From Sarcocystis neurona (Eukaryota; Apicomplexa; Conoidasida; Eucoccidiorida; Sarcocystidae), in NCBI GenBank assembly GCA_000727475.1, contig KL647318.1:662201-726200 (forward strand): a stretch of 64,000 nucleotides of DNA. Reading direction: 5' to 3'. Both the position numbers and the translations under genes were made by a program. The notes beneath the pieces were generated by a model. The model made no database searches and was not told the DNA's origin. It saw only the letters and a list, made by a program, of their open reading frames with translations. Below, piece by piece: positions 48,201 through 60,400 of the stretch; position 1 is the first letter of the stretch, and every line of letters begins with the position of its first letter.

Positions 48201-51200
48201 CTGCGGCGACGCTTGCCTTCTGCTGCGGCTCCTTTTCCTCGGCGGTGTTGCTGCTGCCGCCCGGCTAAGTCCGCAAGGACATAGATGCTACGTGGGGAGC
48301 GGCGTCGTCCACCAGCCACCGCAGCAGCAGCCGACGGATAACGAATCACTGCCGTCGACGTGGCAGCCCGCTGCAGCCGCGTGCCGTAGAGCGGTCCTTC
48401 GACGTACGGATAACCTGCTGCTACGCCTCCTCCGGCGTCTCTTGTTGCCAGGTAGTCTGCAGCTTGTAGATAAGGAAAATAGGGCAGAGCAGGAGCAGCA
48501 GCTGCCCGACCTTCGGGAACAACCGAGTAGCTTCGCGCGCCCCCAAACGCGTGGCGCGGCCAACCAACAGGCGCGCCAACTCCCCCGGCTCCTCCTGTCT
48601 TCCTCCCTCCCGCAGCAGCTGCAGCGCTTCTTCCTATTGCCACTGCAGCGCTGCGTCCTGCGGCCGCTGCCGTCAACCCCGCGGTAGGCCCGAACGGCGG
48701 CCCTGCGGCAGGGAACCCGTCTCGAACGGTTCTCCCGCCCACGCATCCCCTTCCCGCTGCCGCTGCTCCATATCCGCCTCCTACTTGTCGAGAGCTGCGC
48801 CGCTGCAGCAACGACGGTCCCCGTCGTCCCCCTGCAGCTGCTGCGCCGCCTCCGCCGTGGACACACGTCAGCCACAAGTGGCTCAGGTCGTCGCTGGCGA
48901 AGCGCCGCACCAGCCGGCAGTTCGCGTCAAGAGAATCCGACCGCGCGTAGAACATATCTCGGTCTCTTCTTCTTGCTGTTTCTGCTGTGACAGGCCATCC
49001 CGCTCCCCGTCCTTCAATAGCCCTCGCCGCGGGGGCTCCCGAAGCAGCCAACGAGCTCCACGCATGCGTCCCGTACCGAGGACTGACGCGTCGTGCCGCT
49101 GTTTCTGTTGCATGCGGTGACCTCCCCTCCCCCCCCAGTTCACGGGGCGTCTCGTCGAGATCACTGTCCGTCTCCGTCTCCTCCTCCAGGAGCAGTGAGG
49201 GATACAGCACTGTTCCTCTTTTGGCTTCTGCTTCTGCTGCTGAGTCTCCTCCTGCAGAAGACGCACGCGCTCTGTTCCCGGGTGAAGAAGACGAAGCAGC
49301 AGCAGCATGGGTAGGAGCGCCTGCAAATGTGTGGCGCTTGTTGAAAGCCCCAGGCGACACCTGCCTCGTCTTTTTGCTCCACGCGCGCGACAGCAGCTGC
49401 AGCAGTCCTTTGCTTTCCCTGCCGCTGCTGCCGGGTTGATGACCAGCCGCTCCTGAGTCCATGTAGCCTCCCCCTGCAGCAAGGGAAGCACCATCTGCGG
49501 CCCTTGTTACTGTTCTTGCTCTCTGTGTCGTCTCTTCAATTTCTTCTACTCCTCTGCCGCGCCCTCTGGGGCTGCTGCCCCATCTGCCGGTGCTCTCTCC
49601 TGCTGCTGCTGCTGCACCTCGCCTGCTCCGTCTCTCCTCTACCGGCCCCTGTCCTCGCGCTGCTGCCGCGGCGCCACCCTCTCCGCTTCCTTCCGTCTGC
49701 TGCCAGTGCATTTGGTCAAATGCCTCTGTTTTCAGCTGCTCCTGCTGCCGTCGTCGCTCTCTCTCCTGGACCTGGGCCTGGGTCAGCGTTTCCCCATCTC
49801 TTTCATAACCGCCAGCAGCTAACGCCTCCTCACGAACCGCTTGTTCGCCACGTTCGACCGGATATCTCCGTGCCGAATCTCCCCTCCCCTTTCCTTCGCG
49901 TCCTTCTGGCTCTCCTCCGCTTTGAGGCCTCCACTGCGGCTGCTGTTCTCCCGTCTTCCCGTCCACTCCCTTTCCCCCCGCGACCCCGTCTCCGTCTTCG
50001 GTGTCCGCGGCAACGCTGCTGCCGTCACCTGCGTCGTCGTCGCTGTAGGACTGCTGCTGGTCGTGGAGCAGCTGCTGGCGCTGCTGAATTTGATGACTGT
50101 ACCCGAAGATTTTCTCGACGCATGCCCTCTCGATACTTCTTTTCCACGCGGGAATGCGCAGCATGGCCTCGCAGAGCAGCAGCATGACCACCTCGATCGG
50201 TCCCGCCACCAGCAGCGACTGCCAGAAGTACTCCTCAATATCTGCTGCTGTGCAGTAGAGAATAAATGCTGCAAAGGAGCACGTCAGCACGCGGCCAAAT
50301 AAAGGAAGACCCTCGAGCCACAGCATGCGAAGTCTGCGTCTCCACCGCGTGCTCCGCACCACCTGCTGCGGCCCCGGCACGTCGAAGAAGTCGAAATCGT
50401 AGCCGGGATACAAGACGTTCTTCCCTCCTCCTCCCCCTCCGCCTGCTGCTGCCGCCCCTCCTCCTGCTGCTGTAAGGGCCGAACCTCCTGCTGTTGCTGC
50501 GTCAGCCGCTGGCGCCGCGGGTCTTCCTGCGAGCAGCGGGAGACGGTCGTCCTCTGCCTGACACGTCTGTTGCTGTTGCTGTTCCGCTGCAACGGGAGAA
50601 GGTTCTGCCTGCCTCTTTTTCAGCTTGATCGCCTTCAGCGAGGGAAACCGGCGCCGGTGGCCCCCAGAAGGCTGCTGTTCCTGCTGCTGCTCATGCGCTG
50701 AGCCCGGCGTCGTCTTTCTACTCCTGGACCGCTGCTGGTGGCCCGCTGCTGCTCCTCCGGCTGCAGCTGCTGGGCCTGGCCCTCCGCCAACGCTGCTCGA
50801 TTGCCCGCCTCCAGCCTGGGACACGGCTGAGCCCGGGAACGAGCCGCTGCGATTCGAGCACGCGCTGTTGCTGCCTCCTGCTGCAGCAGCAGAACGCGCC
50901 GCTGCTGCAGCAGCCAGCGGACCCATCGGTGGCGACACTCCAAGTGCCAGCGTCTGTCGCAGCTCGATCGGAGACAGTAGGTTGCTGCTGGGATGTGCTG
51001 CTGTTAACGCTGAGAGCGCGGCAAGAGCTGTCGTTGACCCTTTCTTCGGTTTTACTTCGTCGCTCCCGAGCGGCCCATGCGCCTGCGGCTGCTGCGACGG
51101 CATTGGAGTGAGCGAGTGCTGTTGGTGCTGCAGCTGCTGCACCCGTTGGGGCTGCGGGAGACGCGCAGCCGCAGCAACCTGCTGCGGCTGTAGCTGTGGC

Positions 51201-52201
51201 TGCAGCTGCTGTGGAGCAGGAGGAAGAAGCAGGGGAGCGCCGGCCGAGGAATAGTCACCCGCGCCTCCTACTGCAGCACCAGGAGCCGGAATATAAACCG
51301 CTGGCAGCAGCGAGCTCCCAGCAGGGAAAACCGCAGCACTGCTGTTGCCATTCTCGCTACTACTGCTGCAGGCGGGTGCTGTAGCGACGTGCGAGCTGAA
51401 CCCGTCGGCCCTGCCCGAGTACACGACGCCCGAAACAGGGGGAGACACCTCCGCCGGGCCGCTGAAACCGGAGAGTGAGGACGGCACAGACGGGACCAAA
51501 TTCTGCTCTCGCTGCTGCTGCTGATCGTAGTGAACTGCTGTTGCTCCGCTTGTGAAGGAGGGGTACTGCTGCAGTGGCCCCAGCTGCTGATGTCCTGCTG
51601 CGGCTGCGGCCGCCACGACGCCGTGCTGTGCGGAGGAGGAGCGCGCCGGTGCTGCGACAAGGGACCCCTGCTGCTGCTGTAGCGAAGGAGCACGTAGCCC
51701 CGAGGAGAGAAGCTGGTGCTGCGGCGCATCCTGCTGTGGCGCTGCACTCACATCTCGCTGCTGCTGCTGCTGACCGCCTGGAGGGTAAGTCACCTGCTGC
51801 TGCCTCGCCGTCACCGCAGCAGGCTGCTGCTGCTTCAACGCAGCTCCCGCTGCTGCTGCAGCCTGCTGCGGAAGGGGCTGCATGCCGCAGTCGTTGTCGT
51901 TGAGAGACGGTTCTTGGCAGCTGCTGCCGCTGCTGTGAAAAGGTGGTCCCGCCTCCGCGACAAGAAATGGCGCTGCTGCAGCTGCCTCACCCGTGCTGCT
52001 GCTGCTGCTGCGACTTCTAGCTCGCGTCTGCTGCCCCTGTCGGTTGCCACTGTTGGCGGCAGCAACGCTGCTACTCTGCCCCACCCCGCTGGGGCGCTGT
52101 CCTGCCAGCTGCGCTGCTCCGGCGACTGCTACTACCTGCGCTGCCGCCGCTGCTTCTTCATACTGAGCGACATCTGCTGGTGTTGGCGATTCTGACTCTT
52201 C
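33151..52201 (-). CDS. Giant Slo-like (Ca2+-activated type) potassium channel, 5' end open
   Basis: Five exons join in phase on the minus strand: 52201-43786, 42599-38329, 37175-36918, 34615-34487 and 33294-33151, at least about 4,400 residues. Family: a tetrameric K+ channel with cytoplasmic RCK domains that in animals sense Ca2+. Seen: a hydrophobic pair at 50,150-50,290; S1-S4-like helices at 47,070-46,470; S5 at 46,445-46,375; the filter TVGYGD at 46,300-46,283; S6 (LAIVTIISTFAFLPGEIQRL) at about 46,255; RCK1 from 46,140 to 44,300; RCK2 starting LVLVCGWPRG in exon 2 and ending in the last exons. Poly-Ala/Gln/Gly inserts make up more than half. The first exon has no ATG near its start: the frame opens after TAG at 52202-52204, which may be the acceptor of an upstream exon; the first in-frame ATG is at 51883. 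No acidic 'calcium bowl' run was seen, so Ca2+ gating is unproven. Confidence 0.9.
34487..34615 (-). CDS. Potassium channel exon 4
   Basis: The acceptor is TATGCTCAG and the donor GTCAGC; 43 codons, phase 0 at both ends. The key segment is LEGIPPMFIGMPFKRLFE, equivalent to the 'P-EF-GKTFGELF' segment late in RCK2. Joining to the next exon rebuilds FKRLFEHLMKFEKKIALGIY, which fits the family much better than reading into the intron. Confidence 0.8.
34735..35075. repeat. ATGT tetranucleotide array with CCCATG interspersions
   Basis: About 340 bp of TATG/ATGT units interrupted at fairly regular intervals by ACCCATG or GCCCATG, giving a higher-order pattern. Several frames on both strands stay open only because the unit lacks stop codons in those phases. 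It lies in the channel intron 34616-36917. Confidence 0.85.
36180..36426. repeat. 72-bp tandem repeat, about 3.5 copies
   Basis: A 72-bp unit (starting AGCAGACGAATGCATGCGTG) repeats nearly perfectly, with equivalent bases at 36,192, 36,264, 36,336 and 36,408. Each unit contains TGCATGCG and TATATCAATCTATATA. 72 is a multiple of three, so a 24-residue repeat frame is open on each strand, but it lies inside the channel intron and no splicing evidence supports coding. Confidence 0.92.
36918..37175 (-). CDS. Potassium channel exon 3: RCK2 continuation
   Basis: The acceptor is ATTTCTGGCAG and the donor GTAAGT; 86 codons, phase 0 at both ends. Encodes ASFLEYCDHTMIPNEDLIVE and GSLLFASGHACVEDMLYGLM, matching the Slo pattern of a long strand followed by 'ASG-VF---LLDSLL'. 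The neighbouring introns are full of microsatellites, so this exon stands out clearly. Confidence 0.88.
37907..38195. repeat. Degenerate ~73-bp tandem repeat, four copies
   Basis: The block TCTACGCATGYGT followed by a TATATATA run and GTGTCTCCTCC-type sequence recurs at 37,907, 37,978, 38,053 and 38,126 (spacings 71, 75 and 73 bp). It lies in the channel intron 37176-38328, just downstream of the exon 2 donor. Confidence 0.75.
38329..42599 (-). CDS. Potassium channel exon 2: RCK2 first half and long insertion
   Basis: The acceptor CTGCTGCAG ends at 42600 and supplies the phase-1 start matching exon 1 (split Ala codon). After a low-complexity lead, RCK2 begins at about 41,335 (LVLVCGWPRGLRIFIQTVIA; NVMILSPHC; IRGSALSTTDLLRAGAL; LDTQALL). 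From about 40,990 to 38,420 roughly 850 Ala/Gln/Pro/Gly residues are inserted before SVDLELIMEDKARIEPGIFI. The donor is GTAATG after GAG at 38329, phase 0. Confidence 0.88.
42600..43785 (-). other. Potassium channel intron 1
   Basis: A GT-AG intron of 1,186 bp joins phase 1 to phase 1. It contains TATATATA runs (43,203-43,225 and 43,523-43,535), TGCATGC palindromes and CAG-type runs next to the donor. Both flanking frames would stay open into it for a short way, so the exact ends rest on phase agreement and splice consensus rather than on homology. Confidence 0.65.
43786..52201 (-). CDS. Potassium channel exon 1 (visible): pore and RCK1
   Basis: This is one uninterrupted frame of about 2,800 codons. 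The N-terminal part is Gln/Ala/Ser-rich. The membrane region is split by about 1,000 low-complexity residues between the first hydrophobic pair and S1. RCK1 carries CLVGPIQPLQLAAVCREISK, FMGVRTVCFPLRPINVQLL and IWINPYKYIVGEELL, the last matching the I-L-I-N-P segment of Slo channels. The donor GTGAGC (43,785 and below) gives a phase-1 end. Confidence 0.9.
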
Positions 52202-54460
52202 CTAATGCTGCTCGGCCTGCTATGCGAGTCAAATGCAACTGCCGCAGCACTCATTTCCACATTCCTTGCTGCGTCCCTGCAAACGCGCGTGCCGCACAAA
52301 AAAATCACCGGGTCCACTTGCCGACGTCTGCCGCTGTCTCTCTTGCTGCTGCTGCCGATGCTGCTGCTGGTCGTGAGGCGCATGCAGAGGAGTGCTGCAC
52401 CCCGTTGTGACTGTTGCTCCGCCAGGCGGGTCTGGGGCTGAAGCTGCCGCCGCTGCTCTTCGCATTAATGCCGCTACGACAACTCCTTCTGCCGTGCTTG
52501 ACGCAGCTGCTCCTGCTGCCGCTGCTGTTGCCGGTGGTGGTGCCGCTGCTGGTAGGGTTGCTGCCGCTTGCGCTGCTGCTCGTGTGTTGAGTTTTCTTGT
52601 TGCCGCAGCTCCTGCAGCTGCTGTTGGTGAAAGAAGAGGGGTGCGGACTGCGAATATGAGGCTCCATCGAAACAAAAAGAAGCGCGGCCCGGCAACGGAG
52701 GGCAGCGCAGCGGCCGCAGCAGACTGAAGCAGCAGCAGCAGCAGAAAAAAATTCACCCTGCGGCTGCAGCGGACGTCAGCGCAACAACAGCTTCAGGAAG
52801 CATCAGGGGTCGCACGGCAGCAGCCACAGCAGCGCGCAGCGACCTTGTCGCCGCGGCCCGCGCAGCAACAGGAAAGCGAAGCGCAGTCCCGCAGCAGCAG
52901 AAGAAGCAGGAGCAGCAGCAGGACAATAGCGAGAGCGCCGCGGCGGCAATAACAACTGAGGGCAGCTGCCACAGGCAGCAGTCCCAAACTTCTTATCATC
53001 AACAATTTAGCGCCCAGCAGACTCACGCGCCGCTCCCTTTGAAGTTCGTCCTGCTGCAGAAGAAACTGTGCTGCCTGTCTTCCTCAATTTTGAACGACGG
53101 TGAGGCAACGTGCGTGCATGGCGAGGTGCTATGCGGCCGTCGCTCTCTCTCAGTAACACAGACGCATGCAGCCAGACCTGTTGCCCTTCGCGCCTCCCTA
53201 AAGATATCGAATTGCATGCGCAAGCGCAGGCGAAGTCGCCCAGTCTCCTCGCCCTCTTTCAAGAAATTTCCTCCTCTCACAGATATTCATGAAAGGAGCT
53301 TGCAAGCAGCTTTCCCGGCCACCTCGTCGTCCACGAGCTGCTGTCTAGACGTGCATGCGGTGTGGCTGCGTGCCTGCCACCCTTTTTCATCCCACGCAGG
53401 CATGCATGCGCTGGCGCGAGCAGGAGACGCCCCTGCAGTTCCACTGCTGTAGTGGGCAAATGGCCGGAACGTTTATCCACGCATGTGCGGCCATTCACAC
53501 GCGCCGTCTTCTCCGTGTCCGACCAGCCGCAGCTGGGCAGCACGGGGTCTGGGGCGCCCCAGCCGAAACCCCTGCCGCAGTAATTCCCGGGGGACCCAAC
53601 TACTACGCAAGTGCAGGGCCACAGGAGGTTTGCCGGAGAAGAAGAGGACAGCAGCGGCGCCCCGCTACGGCGCTCCGTGCGCAGGTACCAGGCCCAGCAG
53701 CAGCAGCAGCAGCACGCGAGCGAAATACTCAGGGCCCACCCAGAGACTCACGCGCAGAACCCCGGGGCAAGGACGGATGCAACTGCGAGAGAGCTGCCGG
53801 GCGGCGGCAGCAGCATGCAAATGCACAGGGCACCCAGGGGAGTAGCACATTCAAGGGGAGACGAAAAAAGGGGCCGGCAAGAGAACGCCTGTTCTACTAC
53901 TTCAAAATTGTCTGTAGCGAGAGGCGAGGTGGACACGTAAAGAAGACCCTTCCGGGCAGGCTTCTGTGCTGGGGACTTCGTGCGAGGTGTACGTACACCC
54001 GGGCGCTGCTCAGGACACTGCAGGCAGACACTGCAGCCAGTCCCAAGCGGACTCAACGTACGGGCTCCACACACAAACACAACCCCATCACGTTGTGCGT
54101 GTGGCCAGCAGGTTTTACGCGGGTCGCAGCCCCCCACCAGCAGAACAATCGTCCCTACCGCAGATACGTGCGCCCACCTCTGTTCATACACATGGATATC
54201 AGCCCCTACACGGCTGTGTTTACACACACATACATATATATATGGATATTGACGGGGCCAATGGACAAGACACGTATATATTTGTGTACTTGTGTCTGAA
54301 TTCGGGGATACGTAGACATATGGATGAATATGCAAGAAGCTCCACACATGCACACAAGAGGACGATGAGGAGGACGCGGAAACCGCAAGGAGAGGGCGAC
54401 AGAGGGTCGTAGTAGACGTGCTGCTTTCACGCTGATATCAACGCTGCACGGTGGAGAGAC
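52202..54460. other. 5' region of the channel gene, probably upstream intron or leader
   Basis: Minus-strand CAG-type sequence continues to about 53,000 with frames giving only Ala/Gln/Ser. From 53,960 to 54,400 the plus strand is rich in ACACACA and TATATA, which in this window marks introns of minus-strand genes, hinting that the channel transcript starts further upstream. A plus-strand frame at 53,355-54,299 is long (314 codons) but contains CAG runs and no recognisable domain; it is not called as a gene. Confidence 0.4.
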
Positions 54461-57400
54461 ACTTCTATGAGAAAAGCAACGCCTGGTAACGAGACTCTCT
54501 ATTTGATCGCGCTACGTCAGGGGCTTCTACACAGACAGAGATATCCCGGCACACTACACCCATCTTCCTGTTGGGGGGAATATCCGTTGAACGCGTCCGT
54601 TGCCGAGGTACTGACAGCCGGGTAAGCGCCTGGCAATACAACGGCGATACACCCCCGAGGCCATACGTAACGGCACAGTCCGGAGGGGCGAGTTTCGAGA
54701 AGAAATGTGTGGTTGACACAGTTATTGCATAAAACTTTTCACAAGTGAAAAGTGGCAGTGATCACGCTGATACGAATAATACGTGGAGAAGAGCAGTGCG
54801 GAACGGCGTATTGAGCGCGACGATACCGCAGCCGCTGAAACGTCGGTAGCGACAAGAAGGCGATGGGTGGAAACAAAAACCTGATTTCTTCTCCCGACGC
54901 AGAGAAATTCAGGAAACGAGGGCGCGAGAAGAGACAACGTCACAAGCCTGGCAGTGGCAGTCGCACTGATTACTGTCGACGTTGTGCGGAGAAGAAAAGT
55001 TGGCGAGATACGAATTGTTGTTGTTGTGCAGCCACCGGTCCAACTGTATATCAACAGGGGACCACGGAGGCACCGACTGTCAGTGTTGCAATGCACCTGT
55101 GAAGCCTGGGAGAGAAAAAAGGCACCGCCAGGAGGACGGAAGAGCGGCAGGCGATAGTGCCACAAGGCAGATAGATACAACGGGGAAAACGGGAAACGGC
55201 ACGAACGGACGGACCCGGCGGCGGCTTGCGTTGTTCGAGGGCGCCGCGCACCGGCTTCTCTACTTTTCCGCTAGAATAGAACTGTGGAGAAGGAAGAGGG
55301 GGAGGAGACCAGAAAGGGACATTTCTTCCACAGAAAATAAGGGCGACATGATTCACGCGCAGTTCTTATCATCCCCAGCCCAGGGTTGCCTACGGGAGTT
55401 TAAGCAGCCGTTAAAATCCGCTCCAAATTTGAGAGGTACTGGTATTCCCGGAATTCGTTCTCAAAACGGCAGTCAGGAAGAAAGGAAGATGTCTACTGCG
55501 ACGAGAAATGCCACTCGTTTCGCTGGGGCTGGCGCCCGTGCTCACTTCTGTGTGGCTCTCCGTTACGCGGGAATGCAGTGAATATCCATGTTTCCCAAGG
55601 GGGACGTACGAAAGTCACCGTCTTATGCGTGGCGGGTGCACAGAGAGAGGTGAAAGGAATTTCCACAGCGTAAAGCTCACAACTAAATGAGCAAACAAAT
55701 ATCCGTGGAACATCTGCGAATGACTCGTCGAAAGTCATGTCTATTGCACGTGGATATCCTGCCGGTACGATGAGAGCGCTCCAGTTGACATCAAGAGCTC
55801 CTTAATTCGCTGCTACTGTACAGATAATGGAAAAGAAACTCTTGATCCACACGCGTGTGAAGGTGTATGTGTTTCGAGTAAGCTGGAGCTCTGTTGAGAC
55901 ATCGTTTTGCATGCAGGCGCTGTAAATATCGGTAAACTCGATGTTCCGGCGCTATTGGCACACAGCGGCGAGGGGAAATGGGAAATATACTGCCGACAAA
56001 AATACGGAGAAAGGAGTATAGGGTTCAGGAGAGAAAATAGTCAAGCGCAACACAATTTTGTTAACTGTTGCTCGCGTCGAAGGCAGCAAATGTGTCAAGA
56101 CCAGCTCACGCAGAGGTGACAATCTATGGGTTCGATGATGTGAATTTGAATCCGTCGTGAACTCCCCTCTTCTGGCAAGAACGGTGACTCACTGAATATG
56201 CTTTGTGTAGGGGTGTTGGGATTGTTCTGGGCAACTCCCGTTTCTTGCCGTAGTCTGGTATCTACACGTCTTGTGCGATTAAACCTTTCTGCCGGCTTCG
56301 TTTGTTCTTTCCAGCTGTCTCCCCTACGACTACTTTTTCACAAGTAACGTAGGCTGCAGTCCACGCCTTGCAGGGGTTCGCGAGGGCCGCTTGTTTGTCT
56401 GCTGTCCGTTTGGTCAGCATTGTGAAACATAGCGAATTTCTTTCCTTGAGTCACGACGACTCATTGCGACGAATTCGTTGAAAATTCTCCTAGCTCCTTC
56501 GCTTCGGCCAGGGCACCGCGCAGTCGTACGAGACCAACACCTTTTGTTGTAAAGCGTGAGTCTCAGGCGAACTACTATCAAACTCTTCTATTATAAGTTC
56601 TGCTCCTTCAATACCACCACAATTGTGACACAGCTGGTACTGCGACTGACTTTACCCGCTCTAGCAGCACTGCAGGACCCGCTTGTAATAGGGTAAGCAC
56701 CGCGAGTGCCTTCCGACAACAACAAGGATTTCTTCTTGTGTTGTTTACAACGCTAGTGGAGACACTACCAGCGACGTAGTACCTCGCTCCGGGTGCTGGT
56801 GCCACGCCTACTGCTGCTCGGGGAACTCAAGATACAAACGCAGACACTAACAACGCTAAAATATATAGTTTTGCCACGTAAAGGACCAGTGGGCTGATAC
56901 GCACAATCCGGCTTCTTGCTCCTGTAGTCACTAGCGGGAGTAAGGAGAGATTCTCAACATTCGTGTCACTCTACCTGATGAAGCCTGATGCTTTCTTTAC
57001 TGTTGATTCTTCCTGGATACACCTGAGCAAGTGTGAGAACCAATTGTACCGTTCTCCTTCACAATCCCTACTATTACGTTCACGATGGCCAGCTACTAGT
57101 TTTGAGACCTGACTACTGCTCGAAATGGACTGCGGAGGGTGATCCTGTCAGTGTCACCTCTCTAGTACGACAGGTGTTTCTTGCCGCTGACCAGCGTCGC
57201 ACTCGTGTTTCGAATATACTCTGATGACGACCAGCTCTACTATCCAAGCGTGTTTTCTTCTAAAATACAAATACCCCTACGCCTTTTCTGTTACGATACA
57301 AGCGTATGCAAGTACAAGTACGCCTGTAAAATGCGTAGTAATTTGGTTATACGCTGCTATTCACTGCAGGGAACAGGTAGTAGATACATATATATATATA

Positions 57401-60400
57401 CATGTAGATAGATAGATATTGTTATCTGTACTCCTTGTACCTCATACACCGCGAGAACTGCTAGTCCTCTTACACGTGTGCGAAGGTGTAGTTATATATA
57501 CGTACGCAACTATACCCTAATGTGTCATCCCACTGCTGAAACAGCCTCTGTTCCTGCAGTACTTTACTGCGCGTCGTATTACCGAACGCCTGTCACTCCT
57601 AGAGACCTCCTGCCCTCGCGGCAGTCCGACGCCATAGCACATGAAGAAGCTTCTCTCTGAAACAGCACTTGCACTACGCAAACGAGGTTGGCAGCAGGAG
57701 AAAGGTTTTCTGGAACTTAGTATGTGCTCCACATATCCTAAGTTTGGGAATAAAAGCGACTACCTTACCACTAATATTTACATGCTTTCTTGCCGCTCCA
57801 TTCATGCTGGTGCTGTGGTACGAGGATATATTATTTTGCACCGAATGTGTGCCTTTTGGCCTTGCTCATCCTGTCTGTACTTAGTATCACTGGTAGTTCT
57901 TACGTGCTACTGGATCTGCAAAAGCCCCCCTGTGGATCTGACTACCCCACCGGTGAGTCTTACTACAGCTGTTACACTTCCAAAATAACCTCTGCAGCGC
58001 CAACTGATACAAATAAAAACAATAATTCCTCATGGTAGTTTGATTCTTTCCACACGAAGGCACCGCAGAGGCCATGCACTGCGCTAATGTCGATAGGTTT
58101 TATACATGAAAATGCTTTTGGACGCACTCCCTTTATTTGCTATGTACATGCTGCTCCCCGGCTGAACCGTCCCCATATGTATCGGATACTAGGAGTGTGT
58201 AACAGGTCCTGGACAAAGATAGACATAAGGCGATTGGCTTCCTCATGTGACAGGTACTCTGTAATTGTTCGTCGTGAGTCAGCGAACTAAGCTGGCATCA
58301 CTTGTGTGGTCCGGGTGTGCAACCATACGACTGGGCGCGCGTGAAGGTTGTGGACATACTACCGTAGCGTTTATATTCAGTGATTTTATCATCTCTATAT
58401 ATTTTCACGTAGATCTAGGCCTTTATCTACTATATCGTGGCGGGGAGATCCGGGGATGAGGAAACATTTTGTGTCGAGGTACTGCGGAAAAGGAATGTTT
58501 GAGCTGCACCTTGGTGCCATCGAGTACACAAAACAACAGTTGCTTTTCTACGGACGTCCAGGCCTCGGTCTGACAATTCCCACCGCATGCTGTAATGATG
58601 AAAGCACATGCTGCGTCTACCCAGTGCTCACACAGGCCGGTCAATGCCAGTTTAGCACATGAAGATTCAACTGCTCGCTAATTAAGTGTGCTTTTACCGG
58701 TGCAAACGGCAGACTCCTAAGAAGTTGACGCTCTCCGTGGAAGTATTCGAAATTCACAGGTGCTGGGTCGGGACGACCATTTCTTATGTCTCACTCAACT
58801 AGAGTTCACGCGACAGAAATCATAAGTACACTCCCATGTAAATCATTCACCCTAAACATAGAATCTGCATTCCCGCCCAATAGTATCACCTGATAATTAG
58901 ACAGGTGATGCGACAGCTAATCGTACTTTCTTTCTATTACTTACCTTGAAGCGGCTAATTCTGCCGCCGAGTTTTTGCTATCGCCCGTAGGAGATTGACC
59001 ATTCAGCGAACTATGACTTGCGCTTTTATCGGTAGATTTGGAGCCCCAGGAAACCTTGCATTTCACAATGGTAATAAAGAAAGGCAGTGCTCCTATCAGA
59101 CAGAATCTGACTGCTGTCAATGAAGTAAACGCAACAATTGCCTGATGCCAACTTAGAATCAGCGAGACATCGCTCTCAACGTACCCGGAATCTAGAGCTT
59201 GTGTGCCCTCTGCAGCGGCTCAATGAAGATTATGTTGCAACTGCAGCACAAGTTATCCCCTCCTGATTGCCGCAAAACATCAAAAAAGCGCCTTACACAC
59301 CTTTGAAGTAGTGTCGTAAAAATGTGAATGTTCATTGTAAGCTCCGTTGTTGGCAAGTGTTTCAGACACACGAAATGCTGGTCACGAACGTGTTTCCGCA
59401 AGTGAAACGCAGGACGCGGCGGAATTTTCACACACTCTCGAATATTTAATCGTGCAACTGGATTACTTTAATGTCAGAGCCGTCATTGTCTTGCGCGGTA
59501 GAAACCACTTCTTGGTGTGCTGCAGCGGTATGCCGAGAAAACCGTGGTAAAAGCGCTGTTTGCTTTGATACGACTGTAACATACGTCTCTTGGGTTTTGA
59601 AGTAGTACCACATGAGGGAACTCCCCTCCAGATGCTTAGAAGCGCCCTCGTTCTTGTGGTATTGTTGGGTTGCCAAGTGCTTCAGGAGGCTATCTTTTCT
59701 TCACGTGAATGTCGCGCTTCATAGGAATGTCTTTTAGACTGTTGCTGGAGTTTTTGTGTCGCTACGGACCTCGCCGTTGTACAGCTCCCTGTAGAATCAC
59801 CTCTGTTGTTGAGTCTTTTGTCTGCTTGTACATGTCACTTTTATGGAATAGGGTTCCCCTAACAAGCCCGCATACCGGGGCAACGCCGGTAGTCACACAA
59901 GAATGTCGACTTTCCCCCCATTTTGACGATAAAGATGCGCCGACGTGCACATACATATAGGTGATACGTTTACCATCGTGAAAGTCGTTGCACACGCACG
60001 GAAGACACACCAACAACACGTTTACGAGGGTGGTTCCGAGGTGTTCTGCAGTATAGTCCTCTGTGTTCGTACTTTTTGTTTTCTTAAACAAAGAAACCGT
60101 TATTAAAACGTTGACTCACAGGTGCTCCTCGACGAAAATGCCTCTCTTTTTAAATGTCGTACGGCCAAGAGGACGTCACCTTTCAACGTTGCTAAAATTA
60201 CGCATTTGTCCCTCATGTTACTCCTTACACGTCCTCACGCGTTCCACAAAAGGTACAAATCTCCACATCTCCACCTCTAACTGTTTGTCTCTATGTGCAA
60301 ACTTAGAAGTGCTTTGTTGTTTGTGTACATATGTACCTTTTTAGACATCTATTTGTGTCTACAGTGATGTACAACTGTAGGCGCAGGCTTCTTTGCATGA

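Noticed and set aside
52082..52084. N-terminal MGQSSS as a myristoylation signal of the channel
   Set aside because: The codon at 52084 is GTG, not ATG, and the frame stays open upstream, so the glycine is not an N-terminus.
53355..54299. 314-codon plus-strand frame
   Set aside because: It starts at an ATG but consists of CAG-run Ala, Arg-rich and microsatellite translations without a domain; the neighbouring ACACACA texture suggests intron of a minus-strand transcript.
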